Source: Mesostigma viride
Taxonomy: Eukaryota; Streptophyta; Mesostigmatophyceae; Mesostigmatales; Mesostigmataceae
Reading direction: 5' to 3'
Assembly (NCBI GenBank): GCA_009746045.1
Contig: RPFO01000418.1
Coordinates: 2,794,678 to 2,858,677 of the forward strand
Length of the DNA stretch: 64,000 nucleotides
Numbering within the stretch: position 1 is the stretch's first letter; the number at the start of each line of letters is the position of its first letter. The notes under the pieces were generated by a model. That model did no database searches. It was not told the DNA's origin and was given only the letters and a program-made list of their open reading frames with translations. Made by a program: the position numbers and the translations under genes. This document shows, one piece after another, positions 1 through 9,512 of the stretch.

Positions 1-25
1 CTAGGCAATCCTAAAAGAGGCGACC

Positions 26-621
26 ATGCCTAGAGTTCCAGTCGTCATAAGGGGAGAGGAGTATCAATACCTCCACCTGATTGACGAGGTGGAAAAGACC
101 GTGAGTGGGGAAGACGTGGTAGTCGGCCAGAGGTGGCCAGGCGTGCAAGCTGTGCGATTACAAGTTCGGCAGGCCTGGCAACTTTAGCAAGGATCGCGCT
201 GTCGGCCATCTCGGCCACATCCCCAACAAGGGAGCCACATTTTGCCAGCAGTCTAGGAATGTAGAAGGCCTGATCGGGAGGCTTCATGCAGGCGGCTGAG
301 GCAGCCCGGTTGGAAAAGAAGGAGCGAAAGGCAGTGCTCGGTGCCCGCGTTGCCAAGGCCCTTCTGCCTGCCGCTGCCCCGGGTGCTGGCCCTTGTGGCT
401 CTGGCAAGGCAGTGCAGAAGACGATTCCACAGTGCTTTTCCAATGCGCAGCTCCAGGAAGTCCGCCTTGCCCAGGCCTCTTTCTTTTACGAGAATGGCAT
501 TCCGTTTCACGTCGCCGCCAGCGCCTCGTACAAGAACATGATCGCGGCAGTGGCAAAGTATGGACCTGCCGCAGCAGTGAAGGTCAATTCTGGGTTCATT
601 GCCAATTATTTTATTTTTTAG
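26..621 (+). pseudogene. Decayed hAT-type transposase fragment (BED zinc finger plus DUF659-like N-terminal part)
   Basis: Three reading frames follow each other on the plus strand. An opening ATG at 26 gives about 50 codons. A second frame, open from about 123, carries a BED-finger-like stretch (CKLC near 144, then GHLGHIP and a further Cys). A third frame (286-621) contains FFYENGIPF and KMI/NMI...AVAKYGP, the pattern seen at the start of the DUF659/hAT transposase core in plants. The catalytic hAT dimerisation region is absent, and the last frame runs into an AT-rich stop at 619. The frame changes could be small introns, but no convincing splice sites were seen, so decay is the simpler reading. 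The family assignment rests on motif recognition only. Confidence 0.5.
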
Positions 622-1026
622 GGATTCGTGGCATGCACTTGTTGTCATTGTGCAGCGAAGCTGCCATCTATAGTGCTATGACATCCTCGGCATCGAGGCT
701 GCCAGAGCTCTGGGTGCATTATACCATTCAACAATGTATTATGTTGTCAATGACGCATTGTAATAATAAAAGAGACCGGTGTTAGATGGTCAATAGTTTG
801 CATGTCCACAATATACAAAAGTACTTGAAGGATGTATTGCAATATCGATCTAAGTGTGGCAGGTGGCAAGTCACCGCCATTATGCTCATTAATGAATAGC
901 AGAGAGCATAGTACATAGTAACATTTGTTGGCTGCAGGGCCACACATCCTTAGAATACCCCGTACTTTAAGCCTTGGCCTCAATAATACCCCGTACTTTT
1001 TAACCACAATTTCAAAAATACCCCGT
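622..1026. other. Non-coding flank left of the gypsy insertion with short ACCCCGTACT repeats
   Basis: No supported gene. The motif ataccccgtact or a close variant recurs near 953, 988 and 1018, and again near 25750 on the other side of the gypsy element. This fits 1031 and 25669 having been adjacent before the insertion. Confidence 0.5.
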
Positions 1027-1031
1027 ATGCC
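1027..1031. repeat. Left target-site duplication (ATGCC) of the gypsy element
   Basis: ATGCC directly precedes the LTR start TGTTACG at 1032 and is repeated at 25664-25668, directly after the LTR end CGTAACA. Removing the element and one copy gives a continuous ...CCCCGT-ATGCC-GTACTG... sequence. Confidence 0.9.
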
Positions 1032-1575
1032 TGTTACGTCCTGAAATTCTACCGCCACCTCTACCTCTAATGGGCCTGATGCTACCTAAATTGGTCAGGC
1101 CTCCTCTACTCAAACCCCTAGCGAAAGACGAACGAGACGGAGCTGATCTCAATGCATTAACGTATGTGTTACTGTAATACGCCATACAACCATTTACCAA
1201 AACCCGTTTACTCCAGGAATAGAGGAAGGAAACACACTACACTGCCGTGACCCAAGCCTATATGTGTTAATTCATTTAACACACGCCGAGTGCACACACG
1301 AGGGGTAGAACGTGCATAAATGGTCACCAACGGTCCAACACGCTCGGGCCGACATGGCCCTCGCCTACAGATGCACGCTGGTCCACTACATTCTACCAAA
1401 GGATCAGGACCACTAATAAAGTACGCGGCGCGGCGCCCAAAGGCACCCAATGTACCACAGTACTGTTACGAGGACAATAGTGTCCCGGTAGGAGCTACAC
1501 GTAAACCTAGGGACAACCGAGGCAAAAGACCTAATTTACGTCCGTAACTACAACGAATTGTTACGCGACGTAACA
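1032..1575 (-). repeat. 3' LTR of the gypsy element
   Basis: This 544-bp direct repeat of 25116-25663 starts TGTTACGTC and ends GACGTAACA, a perfect 9-bp inverted terminus with canonical TG...CA ends. The polypurine tract (GTGGGGGGGGAGG on the minus strand, 1576-1588) directly adjoins it, which fixes the orientation of the element as minus. Confidence 0.92.
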
Positions 1576-1943
1576 CCTCCCCCCCCACAAAGGTAGGGAG
1601 CCCTCTCCCTACGCACAGGGAGGAGAACAAGGGGTAGGAAACCTAATGCACCCAGCACACACCAACACAATCGGCAGACCATCCAAGATACAAGGCACCA
1701 ACGTAACTCGGTCTCCACCACCACGCCGGGAGGTGTAGGGTTAGCCAGCACCAAGCCTGGTGGTAGGTTCCCCTAACTGCCTGGAACAAAGTCCTTGCCG
1801 GGGGGGAACGGCACTGGGCAGGACACACAGAGTAAACAAATCAGTACCAAGGACCAAGAACGACCAGTCAACTGGCCAGAACGTGAGGGCGACTCTATAT
1901 ACCGGAGGGACAACACCCTCAGGTCGGGCCTAAGGCCCTCTAT

Positions 1944-3823
1944 CTAATGGCCATCCGTCTGGTAAGTACCACGGGAGGCCAGCAGGACATCCAGGTACGC
2001 CTGGTAGTGAGACACAACCTCAGCATTGTCGTGCCTATCTACAGTGAGGAAAACATCGGCCCACACGCCGTCAGGAAAAAGACCCAGGAAGGCCCAGTAA
2101 TACCTATGCTGCGTAAGAACGACCTGGCCCCGGGCCCAGTCCAGGAAACCACAGGCAAAGAGGCGAAGGAAAGGCTCTACCGCGATCAGGCAGAGAGCCC
2201 GCAGGAGCAGGCGATGGTACCGGATCCGAGGGCGCATACCGCCGTCGGGAAAAACAGATCTACCAGGGGCTCCACGTTGGACGGCCACAACCGGATATGC
2301 CGAATCTCACGGGAGCGCCACCGACGGGCACACTGTCGCGACCCGAACGTCTCGAGGTATTCGCTAGCCCGGGGAGGAGGATGACCACGAGAGTCCAAAC
2401 CCTGGCCCGGGATGGGCGCTGGACGACGGGCATCCCACTCTAGGATGGGCTGAAGGACCGTGCTGTACGTGGCACCCGGCACCGCAGGAAACTCTACCGT
2501 AAGGGCATCTGAGGCCATAATGCCCAGAGGCGGAGGGTAAGCCCACTGGAACCCGCCGTAGGTGTCCAAGTCATTGTGGCGCCTAGCCCAGCGATACAGG
2601 ACGCGCCGAACCAGGATCTCACCCTGGAACACCGGATCAGCTAAAATAACCATATCGAAAGGAGGCCGATCAGTCTCAACTGGTAGGCCACGGTCCCGCG
2701 GCACCCGACACACCTGGGAGAACCCGTAGGACATGGGCGAAATGGCAAGCTCGGCGGAGGCGCGCGGCAGGTCACACTGGCGGCAGGCGAGCGCAGACAT
2801 ACCGTACCCAAAGACAGGCGTGTCGCGCGACTCCGGAGTCGCATGCACCACAGAAGGGGCCCGATCCCGATCGCCCTCTGACAGCTCCCGGAGGGAATCG
2901 GCAGCGCGGTTGGCGCGAGGATCCTGACCGGTGGACCGAACAACCGCAGCCAAAGACCGCGGGGCCGAAGAGACAGGGGCCGAAGAAGGGGTAGGAACCG
3001 GCACAGACGCAGACGGCGCCGGTACAACAGGGGGCCGCGTCGGACCCGATGCCGCAGGGGGTCGCGACGGACCCGCCTCCGCAGCTGGCGCGCCGGTCTC
3101 TGGGGGCGGAGCACCACCAGGCCACATGTTGAAAACAGGGCCCGTGGGGACAGGCAATCCGGCATACGACTGGTTACCGTCTAAGCTCCAGTCAGGCACC
3201 GGGATCCTCTGCGGAGGACCGCCCTCCCAAAGCCTGGGAAGACCGCCCGGGTCGCTGAAGAAACCCCGCGAGGGCGGCGCTGACGTGGTGGGCGGCTCGG
3301 ACGCGGCGGCGACGGGCGCGGCCGCTGGGACGGCGGACTCGCGCCGAGGCGCAGGTAAGTCAGTAGCAGGCGCAGAGGTAGCCGAAGGCGTAGGAGCCGC
3401 AGCAACAGAGGGAACCGCAGCCGCCGAGGGCTCGCGCGGCACAGACGGACCCGTAGACGTCGAGGCGACCGAAGGGGAAGGGGGCCCAGCTGCAGCAGAC
3501 ACCCCACCTGGCGTGGCTGGAGCGTGCGCCTGGGCCGCCATGAAGGCCCCGAAGGCCGCCGTCAGGGACTGGATCTGCGCCTGCATCGCAGAAACTGTCG
3601 CCGAAAGAGGATCAGGCTCACGACCAGAGCCCAAAGGGGTAGGCTCCACCGATGCGCGCAGGACCGACCTCGGGGAAGACGGGACAGGGGAAGGAGCCGA
3701 CACTGAAGAGGAGGACGCCGCAGGGGAGGCCGAATACTCAGGAGTGTAATGTGCCTCTACTGGCGCGTCCGTAGGAGTAGGGTCGCCCAATCCTACGCCC
3801 GCTGTCTGGTCTGCGATCTCCAT
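1944..3823 (-). CDS. Gypsy 3' accessory ORF, Pro/Ser/Ala-rich protein of unknown function
   Basis: The main frame (3823-2186) encodes 545 residues. The first ~330 are Pro/Ser/Ala/Thr-rich and look disordered. The C-terminal ~200 look globular, with many Trp, Tyr, Arg and Cys (for example CRQCDLPRAS and VLYRWARRHNDLD). A second frame (2288-1944), overlapping the end of the first, continues with folded-looking sequence (WARGQVVLTQHRYYWAFLG), so one frameshift near 2250 may have truncated a longer protein. The ORF lies after the chromodomain and before the 3' LTR, the place where env-like or captured genes sit in some LTR elements. No signal peptide, transmembrane segment or known domain was recognised, so an envelope role is not supported. 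Confidence 0.55.
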
Positions 3824-3861
3824 GAACTCTACTGCCCGTAGAAGGTCGCAGGGGTTCTCAT

Positions 3862-4326
3862 CTACCGTTCTGCATCACCCTCGCCCGGAAGCCAGGGGAA
3901 CACATCCCGTAGGCAGGAGCGGCCCACAGGGGTAGAAAGGTAGGAAAACACCCGGGGGCACTGGAGAACCGCAGCTATCTGTCCCAAGGCTGGACAGCGG
4001 GAGCCACATCCTAACAGACAGTGCCCGGCATCGTCGAACCCGTGCAAAACAAGCTGGTGCGGTTCATCAGGGGAGGGACCGTACCACGTGACCCCAAAGA
4101 GAGCAGCCCTGACTAAACTCGCATGTTGGGCCTGGAGGGCAGGCTGCACGATGCCACCCGGAAAACTGGACCGTGACACCCAGCGGCCCGGAAGGGCCTC
4201 GAAGTACAGCTCAGGGTCCGGTGGGGGCGGGGACGGCAGCGGGCTATCCGCCGGAGGGGTAGGCTCTGACATGACGGCTGCGGAGGGGGGGGACAACCAA
4301 CCACCCGTCGACAGCAGACATAACAT
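3862..4326 (-). CDS. Gypsy 3' accessory ORF, about 154 aa, unknown function
   Basis: This ORF begins just after the chromodomain stop codon (4348) and ends 38 bases before the next accessory ORF, in a different frame. An internal Met about 19 residues in (MSEPTPPADS) is an alternative start. After a Pro-rich head the protein has a compact part (residues about 45-150) with several Cys and His (GFDDAGHCLLGCGSRCPALG). I do not recognise the family. It could be the N-terminal part of the 545-residue product, split by a frameshift. Confidence 0.5.
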   Translation of the reverse strand: MLCLLSTGGWLSPPSAAVMSEPTPPADSPLPSPPPPDPELYFEALPGRWVSRSSFPGGIVQPALQAQHASLVRAALFGVTWYGPSPDEPHQLVLHGFDDAGHCLLGCGSRCPALGQIAAVLQCPRVFSYLSTPVGRSCLRDVFPWLPGEGDAER

Positions 4327-4347
4327 AAGAGAGGAGAAGGTCTACAA

Positions 4348-4473
4348 CTAGAGCTTATGCAGGGTTTTATACTCCTGCAGCAGGCGACTACACCCATCTA
4401 GCTCACTCTCCGTATACCACACTTTATCTACCTCACTACGAGCATACATCCATTTTACTTTATATTGACGCTG
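4348..4473 (-). CDS. C-terminal half of the gypsy integrase chromodomain, separated by the Copia insertion
   Basis: On the minus strand this reads QRQYKVKWMYARSEVDKVWYTESEL and then runs to a stop at 4348-4350. It continues the frame that ends at 16196-16200 (IVAHRDIKKGRGT) once the Copia element and one AGTAC duplication are removed. Together they fit a chromodomain (variable-length basic segment, YKVKW, then a helix), which in chromoviruses tethers integrase to modified chromatin. The usual third aromatic-cage residue context (W.PE.N) is changed to VWYTESEL. Confidence 0.7.
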   Translation of the reverse strand, partial: QRQYKVKWMYARSEVDKVWYTESELDGCSRLLQEYKTLHKL

Positions 4474-4478
4474 AGTAC

Positions 4479-5174
4479 AGTTAACGTTCTTAGCACACGC
4501 AATGTGAAGGATATGGTTGCAATGCAGCAATGTGTGAATATGGTTGGAAACGGAGCTTTGTTAAAATCGGATAATGTTACAGCGCTCACACACTTGAGGC
4601 TTGTACACGCGCTTGCCAAGTCAAGGCACAACACGTGAGGCGGGCTCGCAAGAGATGCCCATTTGGCACTGGCCTATTGTTTATATACTTGTGCACTGTG
4701 CTTGCTAGTCCTGAGCAGCCTAGGAGGCCTGCTCAGTAATAACACCCCCGGTACAGTATTCACTACCTGTACAGCGCCCAGCTCCTATACAGTAGGTCTG
4801 CCATACAGGCACAGTGACCACAGAGCACAGTCCACAGTGACTATTGCATCTGCACCTAGAAGTCCAGGACTAAGCCTGCGGTACCAACAGACCACAGGTT
4901 AAGGTTCCTATTTCCTGCGTACGACGTATTAATCCAATACCGTCGTAGGTACAGCACCTAATTCCTGTCAGCCCAGGAATTACTGTCGACCCCATATGTC
5001 GTCGGCAAATATTCACGTCCGACTTAGAAGAACAGCCGGCTCGCGCTCGCGCGCGACCGGGAAGTCGGAACGCCATAACTTTCTTGATACTTGTCGGAAT
5101 GAACTCGTTCCGGTGCCGCTGGAATCGCAGAGATATGCCGAATCAGGATCACGCCAATGCGCTTGGCGTTAACT
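4479..5174 (-). repeat. 3' LTR of Copia copy 1
   Basis: One of five copies of a ~690-700-bp repeat (also 15496-16195, 29305-29998, 34544-35233 inverted, 37328-38026). The ends are AGTTAACG and CGTTAACT, perfect inverted complements, where most LTRs have TG...CA. All five copies agree on these ends, and flanking duplications confirm them. Confidence 0.92.
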
Positions 5175-5921
5175 CCAATCCTTTCTTTTCTTGAGCTGTA
5201 GCAGCTCACACAAGTCTACATACAAACACACACAATGGGTACTGGACATCCTCCCCGACTACAAGTCACAACCCGCTGGGCATGACAGTCAGCTTGGATT
5301 CCTTATTATATGTACATAGCACCCATACTGGCTCAGGAGCACAAACAAATTACAATGAGTCCCTATCCCTTCACGGGAGGCTCGTTGTGTTACCCATGTA
5401 CAAGAGGTTGGCCAACTGTGGCAGCCCATAGGTGTTCAGCTAAGAACTTGAGAAGTATGTACAACCTTCAGGACCTTAGGCGAAACCCCACAGATCACCC
5501 ACAACAGCTCATCAGAAAACATTGCTGACCCCCAGACGGGAGTCGGCGCCGGTCTGCTGCCCCTTATCGAACCAGACACAACATCTACGCGAAGCACATG
5601 CAAAACACAAGCTCCCATACTCGTTCCAACCGTGGAAAATCAGGGGACCTGTCGCCACCTCACCAGCATGGTGGATGGGTCAGCCAGTCCGTGAAACTCC
5701 GCCTTAAGACGGCACCAGGGAATCGAACCCCGCCCACAAACCACAGATCTGGGGAAACCTCAGACTGAGATGAAAACCCCAGATAGACATCTCTCCATCA
5801 GAGACAATGTCAGACATTCCCACACCAGAGACATGTCTCACCCCTCAAGGTGTGCTCAGGATTATGTACAATCAAGCTCCCAGCCTGATATCCAGAGACT
5901 TAAGCACCCAGCTCTCAGCTT
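5175..5921 (-). other. Copia copy 1 3' untranslated region
   Basis: Between the pol stop at 5922 and the 3' LTR, with no supported ORF. It is duplicated almost base for base at 29999-30745 in copy 2. A T-arm-like stretch (GGGTTCGATTCCC on the minus strand, near 5720) is present but has no convincing tRNA around it. Confidence 0.7.
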
Positions 5922-8900
5922 TTAGACAGATAGACCGACTTGACAGTCAGCATTCATGAGCTTCCTCAGTACATTGTACTGGGCTGGGGCCTTGTGTGGC
6001 AGCTTTGTCAATGCATCAGCAGGGTTCTCCTCGCCAGGGATATGCTTCAAGTCAACCAAACTGGCCAACTCCTTCAGCAACAAATAATCCAGGTCCCGGC
6101 TTCTGGCCAGCTGCTTGTGAACAAACTGGACCATACCCATGCTGTCTGTTAGCAACAACGTCTCCATCTGCAAGGTCCAAGGGGTAACTGAAGCCAGCTC
6201 CAGCATTAACTCCTTTATGTACAGGCTGGACTGGATCCCCTCGCATATGGCCCTGCATTCTGCCACATCTGAACTGATACAGACCCTCTTCTGCAGTCTG
6301 CTGTACCAGCTGAACAAACTTGCCCTGCTCTGATAAAAAGCAAACAGAGCAGCAGATCTCCCCCTGACCTTGGTAACCTGGCGAGCATCCATGGAACTGT
6401 CAACAAAGATCTCCAAGGTGATAGGCTGGGCAAAGTCAATCCCAGACAAAATCAGATCAGGGGTACTCTCCACCAACCGGGCTATGACTCGAGGCTTCTC
6501 ATCCTCAAGCACCTCATCAGGCATTCTGCTATGGACCATCAAAGACGGACCACAGATGCTGGCAAACCAGGCCCACATGCCTCTCAACTCAGGTCCTGCA
6601 GCCTGGGTGATCTTCTCTGGCAAGGCCTTCACAATGGTCTGTTTATAATCTCCTCCAGCCTGAAGCCTGATACTCCACTCCCCGTCCCTCCTGAACAGGG
6701 TAGCCTGCATTCCACAGAACACTACAGGCTTGTTGGGCTCCTGCCACAGCTCCTTGCCCAGTGAAAACTTGCCACTGATGACAGGAATAAACTTCTTCAG
6801 CCAGGTCGTGGGGGCTAGCAAATGCAGATCATCTCCATGCAAACTAGCATACACTGGCAGACCCTCCCATTGGGCCAGCAGCAAACAGGGATCAACTGAA
6901 GACACTCTCAAGCCACACTCACTGATCAGAGCTTCCTGCAGCGTGAGTCTCCAGATGATTGGGCTCGACCTGAGTCCTTCCAGGCCCTTCAGAATAACCA
7001 GGAATTGTTGATGCAGCTCCAGCTTCCAGATGGCAGGCACCTCAACACAGTAAGGCTCATCCTGCTTCCACACCCTCCTGGCCACTTCTGGATCAGATTT
7101 TAAAAATGCCCTCTTGAAGTCCAGCAGCACTGATGACATAGCTGCTCCCCTGTTCAGCAACCCCACGTAGAGACATAGCAAAATTCTCCATGTGTCGTGT
7201 AGCATCCCTGGCGTGTATAGCTCCTCTCCTGGCAGACTCCCCGTGCCGTGATACTCATTCAGGACAGGCCTGACATGGGGCACTGATACCTCATCCACAA
7301 CCTTCCTCTTCAGCACAAATCTCAAAGCAAGCTTCCTTGATGCTGGGGGACGTCTGTCTGTTGGTGCAGCACACTCAAACTGCAACCACTCCTCCAATGC
7401 CTTGGAGAAGGCGAGCTTCCAAGCCTCAAACAAAGTAGGCGAGCTCATCTCTTGGACCAGCTGGTCATATGTCAAAGGAGAGTGTGCAGCAAGGCTCCTG
7501 TGAGTTATGCCAATACTGCTGGGGTGCAACACAGCTGGAATCACCAAACTGGCCGCTGGGGGCACCTCCCCTTCATCCCATTTTACACCCTTGACCGGCT
7601 TGGCCCTGCACCTGACTGGAAATGTTGTCCTGAAATTTTCTAGGGGAATCATCCCCCAGCCATCTCTTCTCAGAGCTGTAGCTCTGATAGAAATCCCAGG
7701 ATTGCCCAGAAAATTCTGACCCAAAATCACAGGGCCATCATAGTCCTCTAGGACAAGGAAGGTCACATCCACACCCATGACAGGGGCAGTAACCTCTCCC
7801 AACACCCTTAGATGCGTCCTACCACTGAAATCAGACACCCAGGGGCAACTTGGTTCTCCGACCAGCAGTTCTCCTGTATGCTGAGGTCCCATGACAGAAA
7901 CCTGTGCATTGGTATCTATCTCCATGGCAGCTACCTCAGGTTCATCCAACTGGACAAGCTTGGACACCTTAGGCTCCTTCTTGGCTCTTTGCAAAGCCTG
8001 TACAATATCTGATAGACGCACACCCCTAGGCCTGGTGTCGGGCCGTTCCGGAGGTGCAGCCTGTCCGCCTGCTTGCCCAACCACCGTATGTGAAGGTACC
8101 CCAGGGGCCGGGCCAGGGTCACCCTGAGGGCTCGATACAGCTGTAGCACCCTGATCAGGAAGCTCCACGTCACCCCCGCCTTGTACACCAGCGGGCACCT
8201 GGAAGAGGTCTCCTTGATTACCTCCCCGGGGACGGATCTTTGACCAGGACAGACGGTGCACTGCTTGGGAGCCATCAATGGCCACCCAGCACTTATGGCC
8301 AGCGGCTTCTACTCGGGTCACCACCCCATCATGCCAGCTGCCACGTTTCCCTGGAAAGCTTGGTTCCTTCCACACAACAACCTGTTGTCCAACGTTAGGT
8401 TCTAGGACACTCCAGCCCTTGTCTTTCTGCCTCAGCTTGAGGAACTTGGCCTCTAGCTTCTCCTTCCATGCCTGCTCAGCATCAGCTGGCAGCATCCTGG
8501 TATGCAGCATAAGAGGATTGATGGCAATGTCACCAAAGAACATGGGAGTCCTCAGGTTCAGCCTGTCCTCCACAGAACGTAGCCATGCAGATGTCACAAT
8601 GGCAGATGACGTCCTTGGAATCCTCTCCACCAGCAGCACAGTCTTGATCTCTTGGATGGCTCTCTCCACCACCCCTTGCTGGCCGTGGCTCTCCCTGGGT
8701 GTAATCAGCAACTCTGGAAACTCTGGCAGGTTCTCACAGCACTCAAACTGAATGTCACACTGCAACAACTCCAACCCAGGGTACCTGCTCCTTGTCAACT
8801 TCAGAGCAGCAATCAATGTAGGCTTCTCCATGTCAGGCAGGATCTCTAGGGTCTTGTACTTGGTATATCTGTCCACTGCCACCAGCAGCTTCAAACCCCT

Positions 8901-9479
8901 GATTCTCTGAATATCTACCTGCACATGGCCTGGCTGCAAAATAGGAGTCCTGGCATGAGACTGCTTGGGCTTTCTAGCAACTAGCCTGCACTTGCAAGCT
9001 TGAGCAACCTGTTGGCAGATGGAGTACAACTCACTTCCTCCCAGCCGTCTAGCAACTTGCAAAGACTGAGCTGCATGGCCAAACATGGTATGCAACCTTG
9101 AGGCAATGTCATACAAGAGAGAAAACCTTTTATTGTCATTATTAGCACTCAAGGTATGTACAGATCCCTTATGTACAGGAGGCACCAGGGTCGTGCCTGT
9201 CAGACTGTCTCCAGCCCTATCCTCATCCTGACCATCCTGTGCCAGTCCTGCACGGTCAGAATGCTTCTGAGATCCACCTGGGTCCACATCACCAGGTCCT
9301 ACCTCAGGCTCAGCACCGCCATGGCGGGCACGTTGGCGAGTAACCACTGCAGCTACAGCTGGCATACTCTCTGTGGTAACCAAGCTTGCCCCATCGTGTC
9401 CAATAGGCTCTTTCACTAGAGCATGGGGCTGCCCCTCACTGCTGTCACTAGCAGCTTCATTACACACCCCTGGGGGCAC
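5922..9479 (-). CDS. pol: Copia pol polyprotein with apparent integrase - protease - reverse transcriptase - RNase H order
   Basis: An open frame of 1185 residues. The integrase zinc region (LHTMFGH, later CQQ...CKC, residues ~130-175) is followed by an integrase core (VQVDIQ, LLQCDIQF, GVVERAIQE). A retropepsin-like segment comes after the integrase: IDTNAQVSVMG with Asp at about residue 522, then VILGQNFL at ~583. Asn replaces the usual Gly of D-T/S-G. The reverse transcriptase follows, with motif A LLDFKRAFL (~790) and the catalytic box as LHGDD (~880) in place of YVDD. RNase H has IFVDSS (~1025), SSDVAECRA, LLLTDS and GEENPADALTK. Classical Copia elements run protease-integrase-RT-RNase H. 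No D-T/S-G was seen upstream of the integrase. The start is the first Met of the frame; gag ends 33 bases upstream in a different frame. Confidence 0.85.
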   Translation of the reverse strand: MPPGVCNEAASDSSEGQPHALVKEPIGHDGASLVTTESMPAVAAVVTRQRARHGGAEPEVGPGDVDPGGSQKHSDRAGLAQDGQDEDRAGDSLTGTTLVPPVHKGSVHTLSANNDNKRFSLLYDIASRLHTMFGHAAQSLQVARRLGGSELYSICQQVAQACKCRLVARKPKQSHARTPILQPGHVQVDIQRIRGLKLLVAVDRYTKYKTLEILPDMEKPTLIAALKLTRSRYPGLELLQCDIQFECCENLPEFPELLITPRESHGQQGVVERAIQEIKTVLLVERIPRTSSAIVTSAWLRSVEDRLNLRTPMFFGDIAINPLMLHTRMLPADAEQAWKEKLEAKFLKLRQKDKGWSVLEPNVGQQVVVWKEPSFPGKRGSWHDGVVTRVEAAGHKCWVAIDGSQAVHRLSWSKIRPRGGNQGDLFQVPAGVQGGGDVELPDQGATAVSSPQGDPGPAPGVPSHTVVGQAGGQAAPPERPDTRPRGVRLSDIVQALQRAKKEPKVSKLVQLDEPEVAAMEIDTNAQVSVMGPQHTGELLVGEPSCPWVSDFSGRTHLRVLGEVTAPVMGVDVTFLVLEDYDGPVILGQNFLGNPGISIRATALRRDGWGMIPLENFRTTFPVRCRAKPVKGVKWDEGEVPPAASLVIPAVLHPSSIGITHRSLAAHSPLTYDQLVQEMSSPTLFEAWKLAFSKALEEWLQFECAAPTDRRPPASRKLALRFVLKRKVVDEVSVPHVRPVLNEYHGTGSLPGEELYTPGMLHDTWRILLCLYVGLLNRGAAMSSVLLDFKRAFLKSDPEVARRVWKQDEPYCVEVPAIWKLELHQQFLVILKGLEGLRSSPIIWRLTLQEALISECGLRVSSVDPCLLLAQWEGLPVYASLHGDDLHLLAPTTWLKKFIPVISGKFSLGKELWQEPNKPVVFCGMQATLFRRDGEWSIRLQAGGDYKQTIVKALPEKITQAAGPELRGMWAWFASICGPSLMVHSRMPDEVLEDEKPRVIARLVESTPDLILSGIDFAQPITLEIFVDSSMDARQVTKVRGRSAALFAFYQSRASLFSWYSRLQKRVCISSDVAECRAICEGIQSSLYIKELMLELASVTPWTLQMETLLLTDSMGMVQFVHKQLARSRDLDYLLLKELASLVDLKHIPGEENPADALTKLPHKAPAQYNVLRKLMNADCQVGLSV

Positions 9480-9512
9480 CCTCCAGGGTTCAGGGATGTG
9501 TGCAGGCTCAAG

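Noticed and set aside
2931-3749. Plus-strand 272-codon ORF opposite the Pro/Ser-rich gypsy ORF
   Set aside because: Gly/Ala/Asp-rich mirror of a GC-rich coding strand. The minus frame is longer, fits the element's orientation and ends in a globular-looking domain.
1944-3823. Envelope gene in the gypsy element
   Set aside because: The position fits, but no signal peptide, furin site, fusion peptide or transmembrane anchor is visible.
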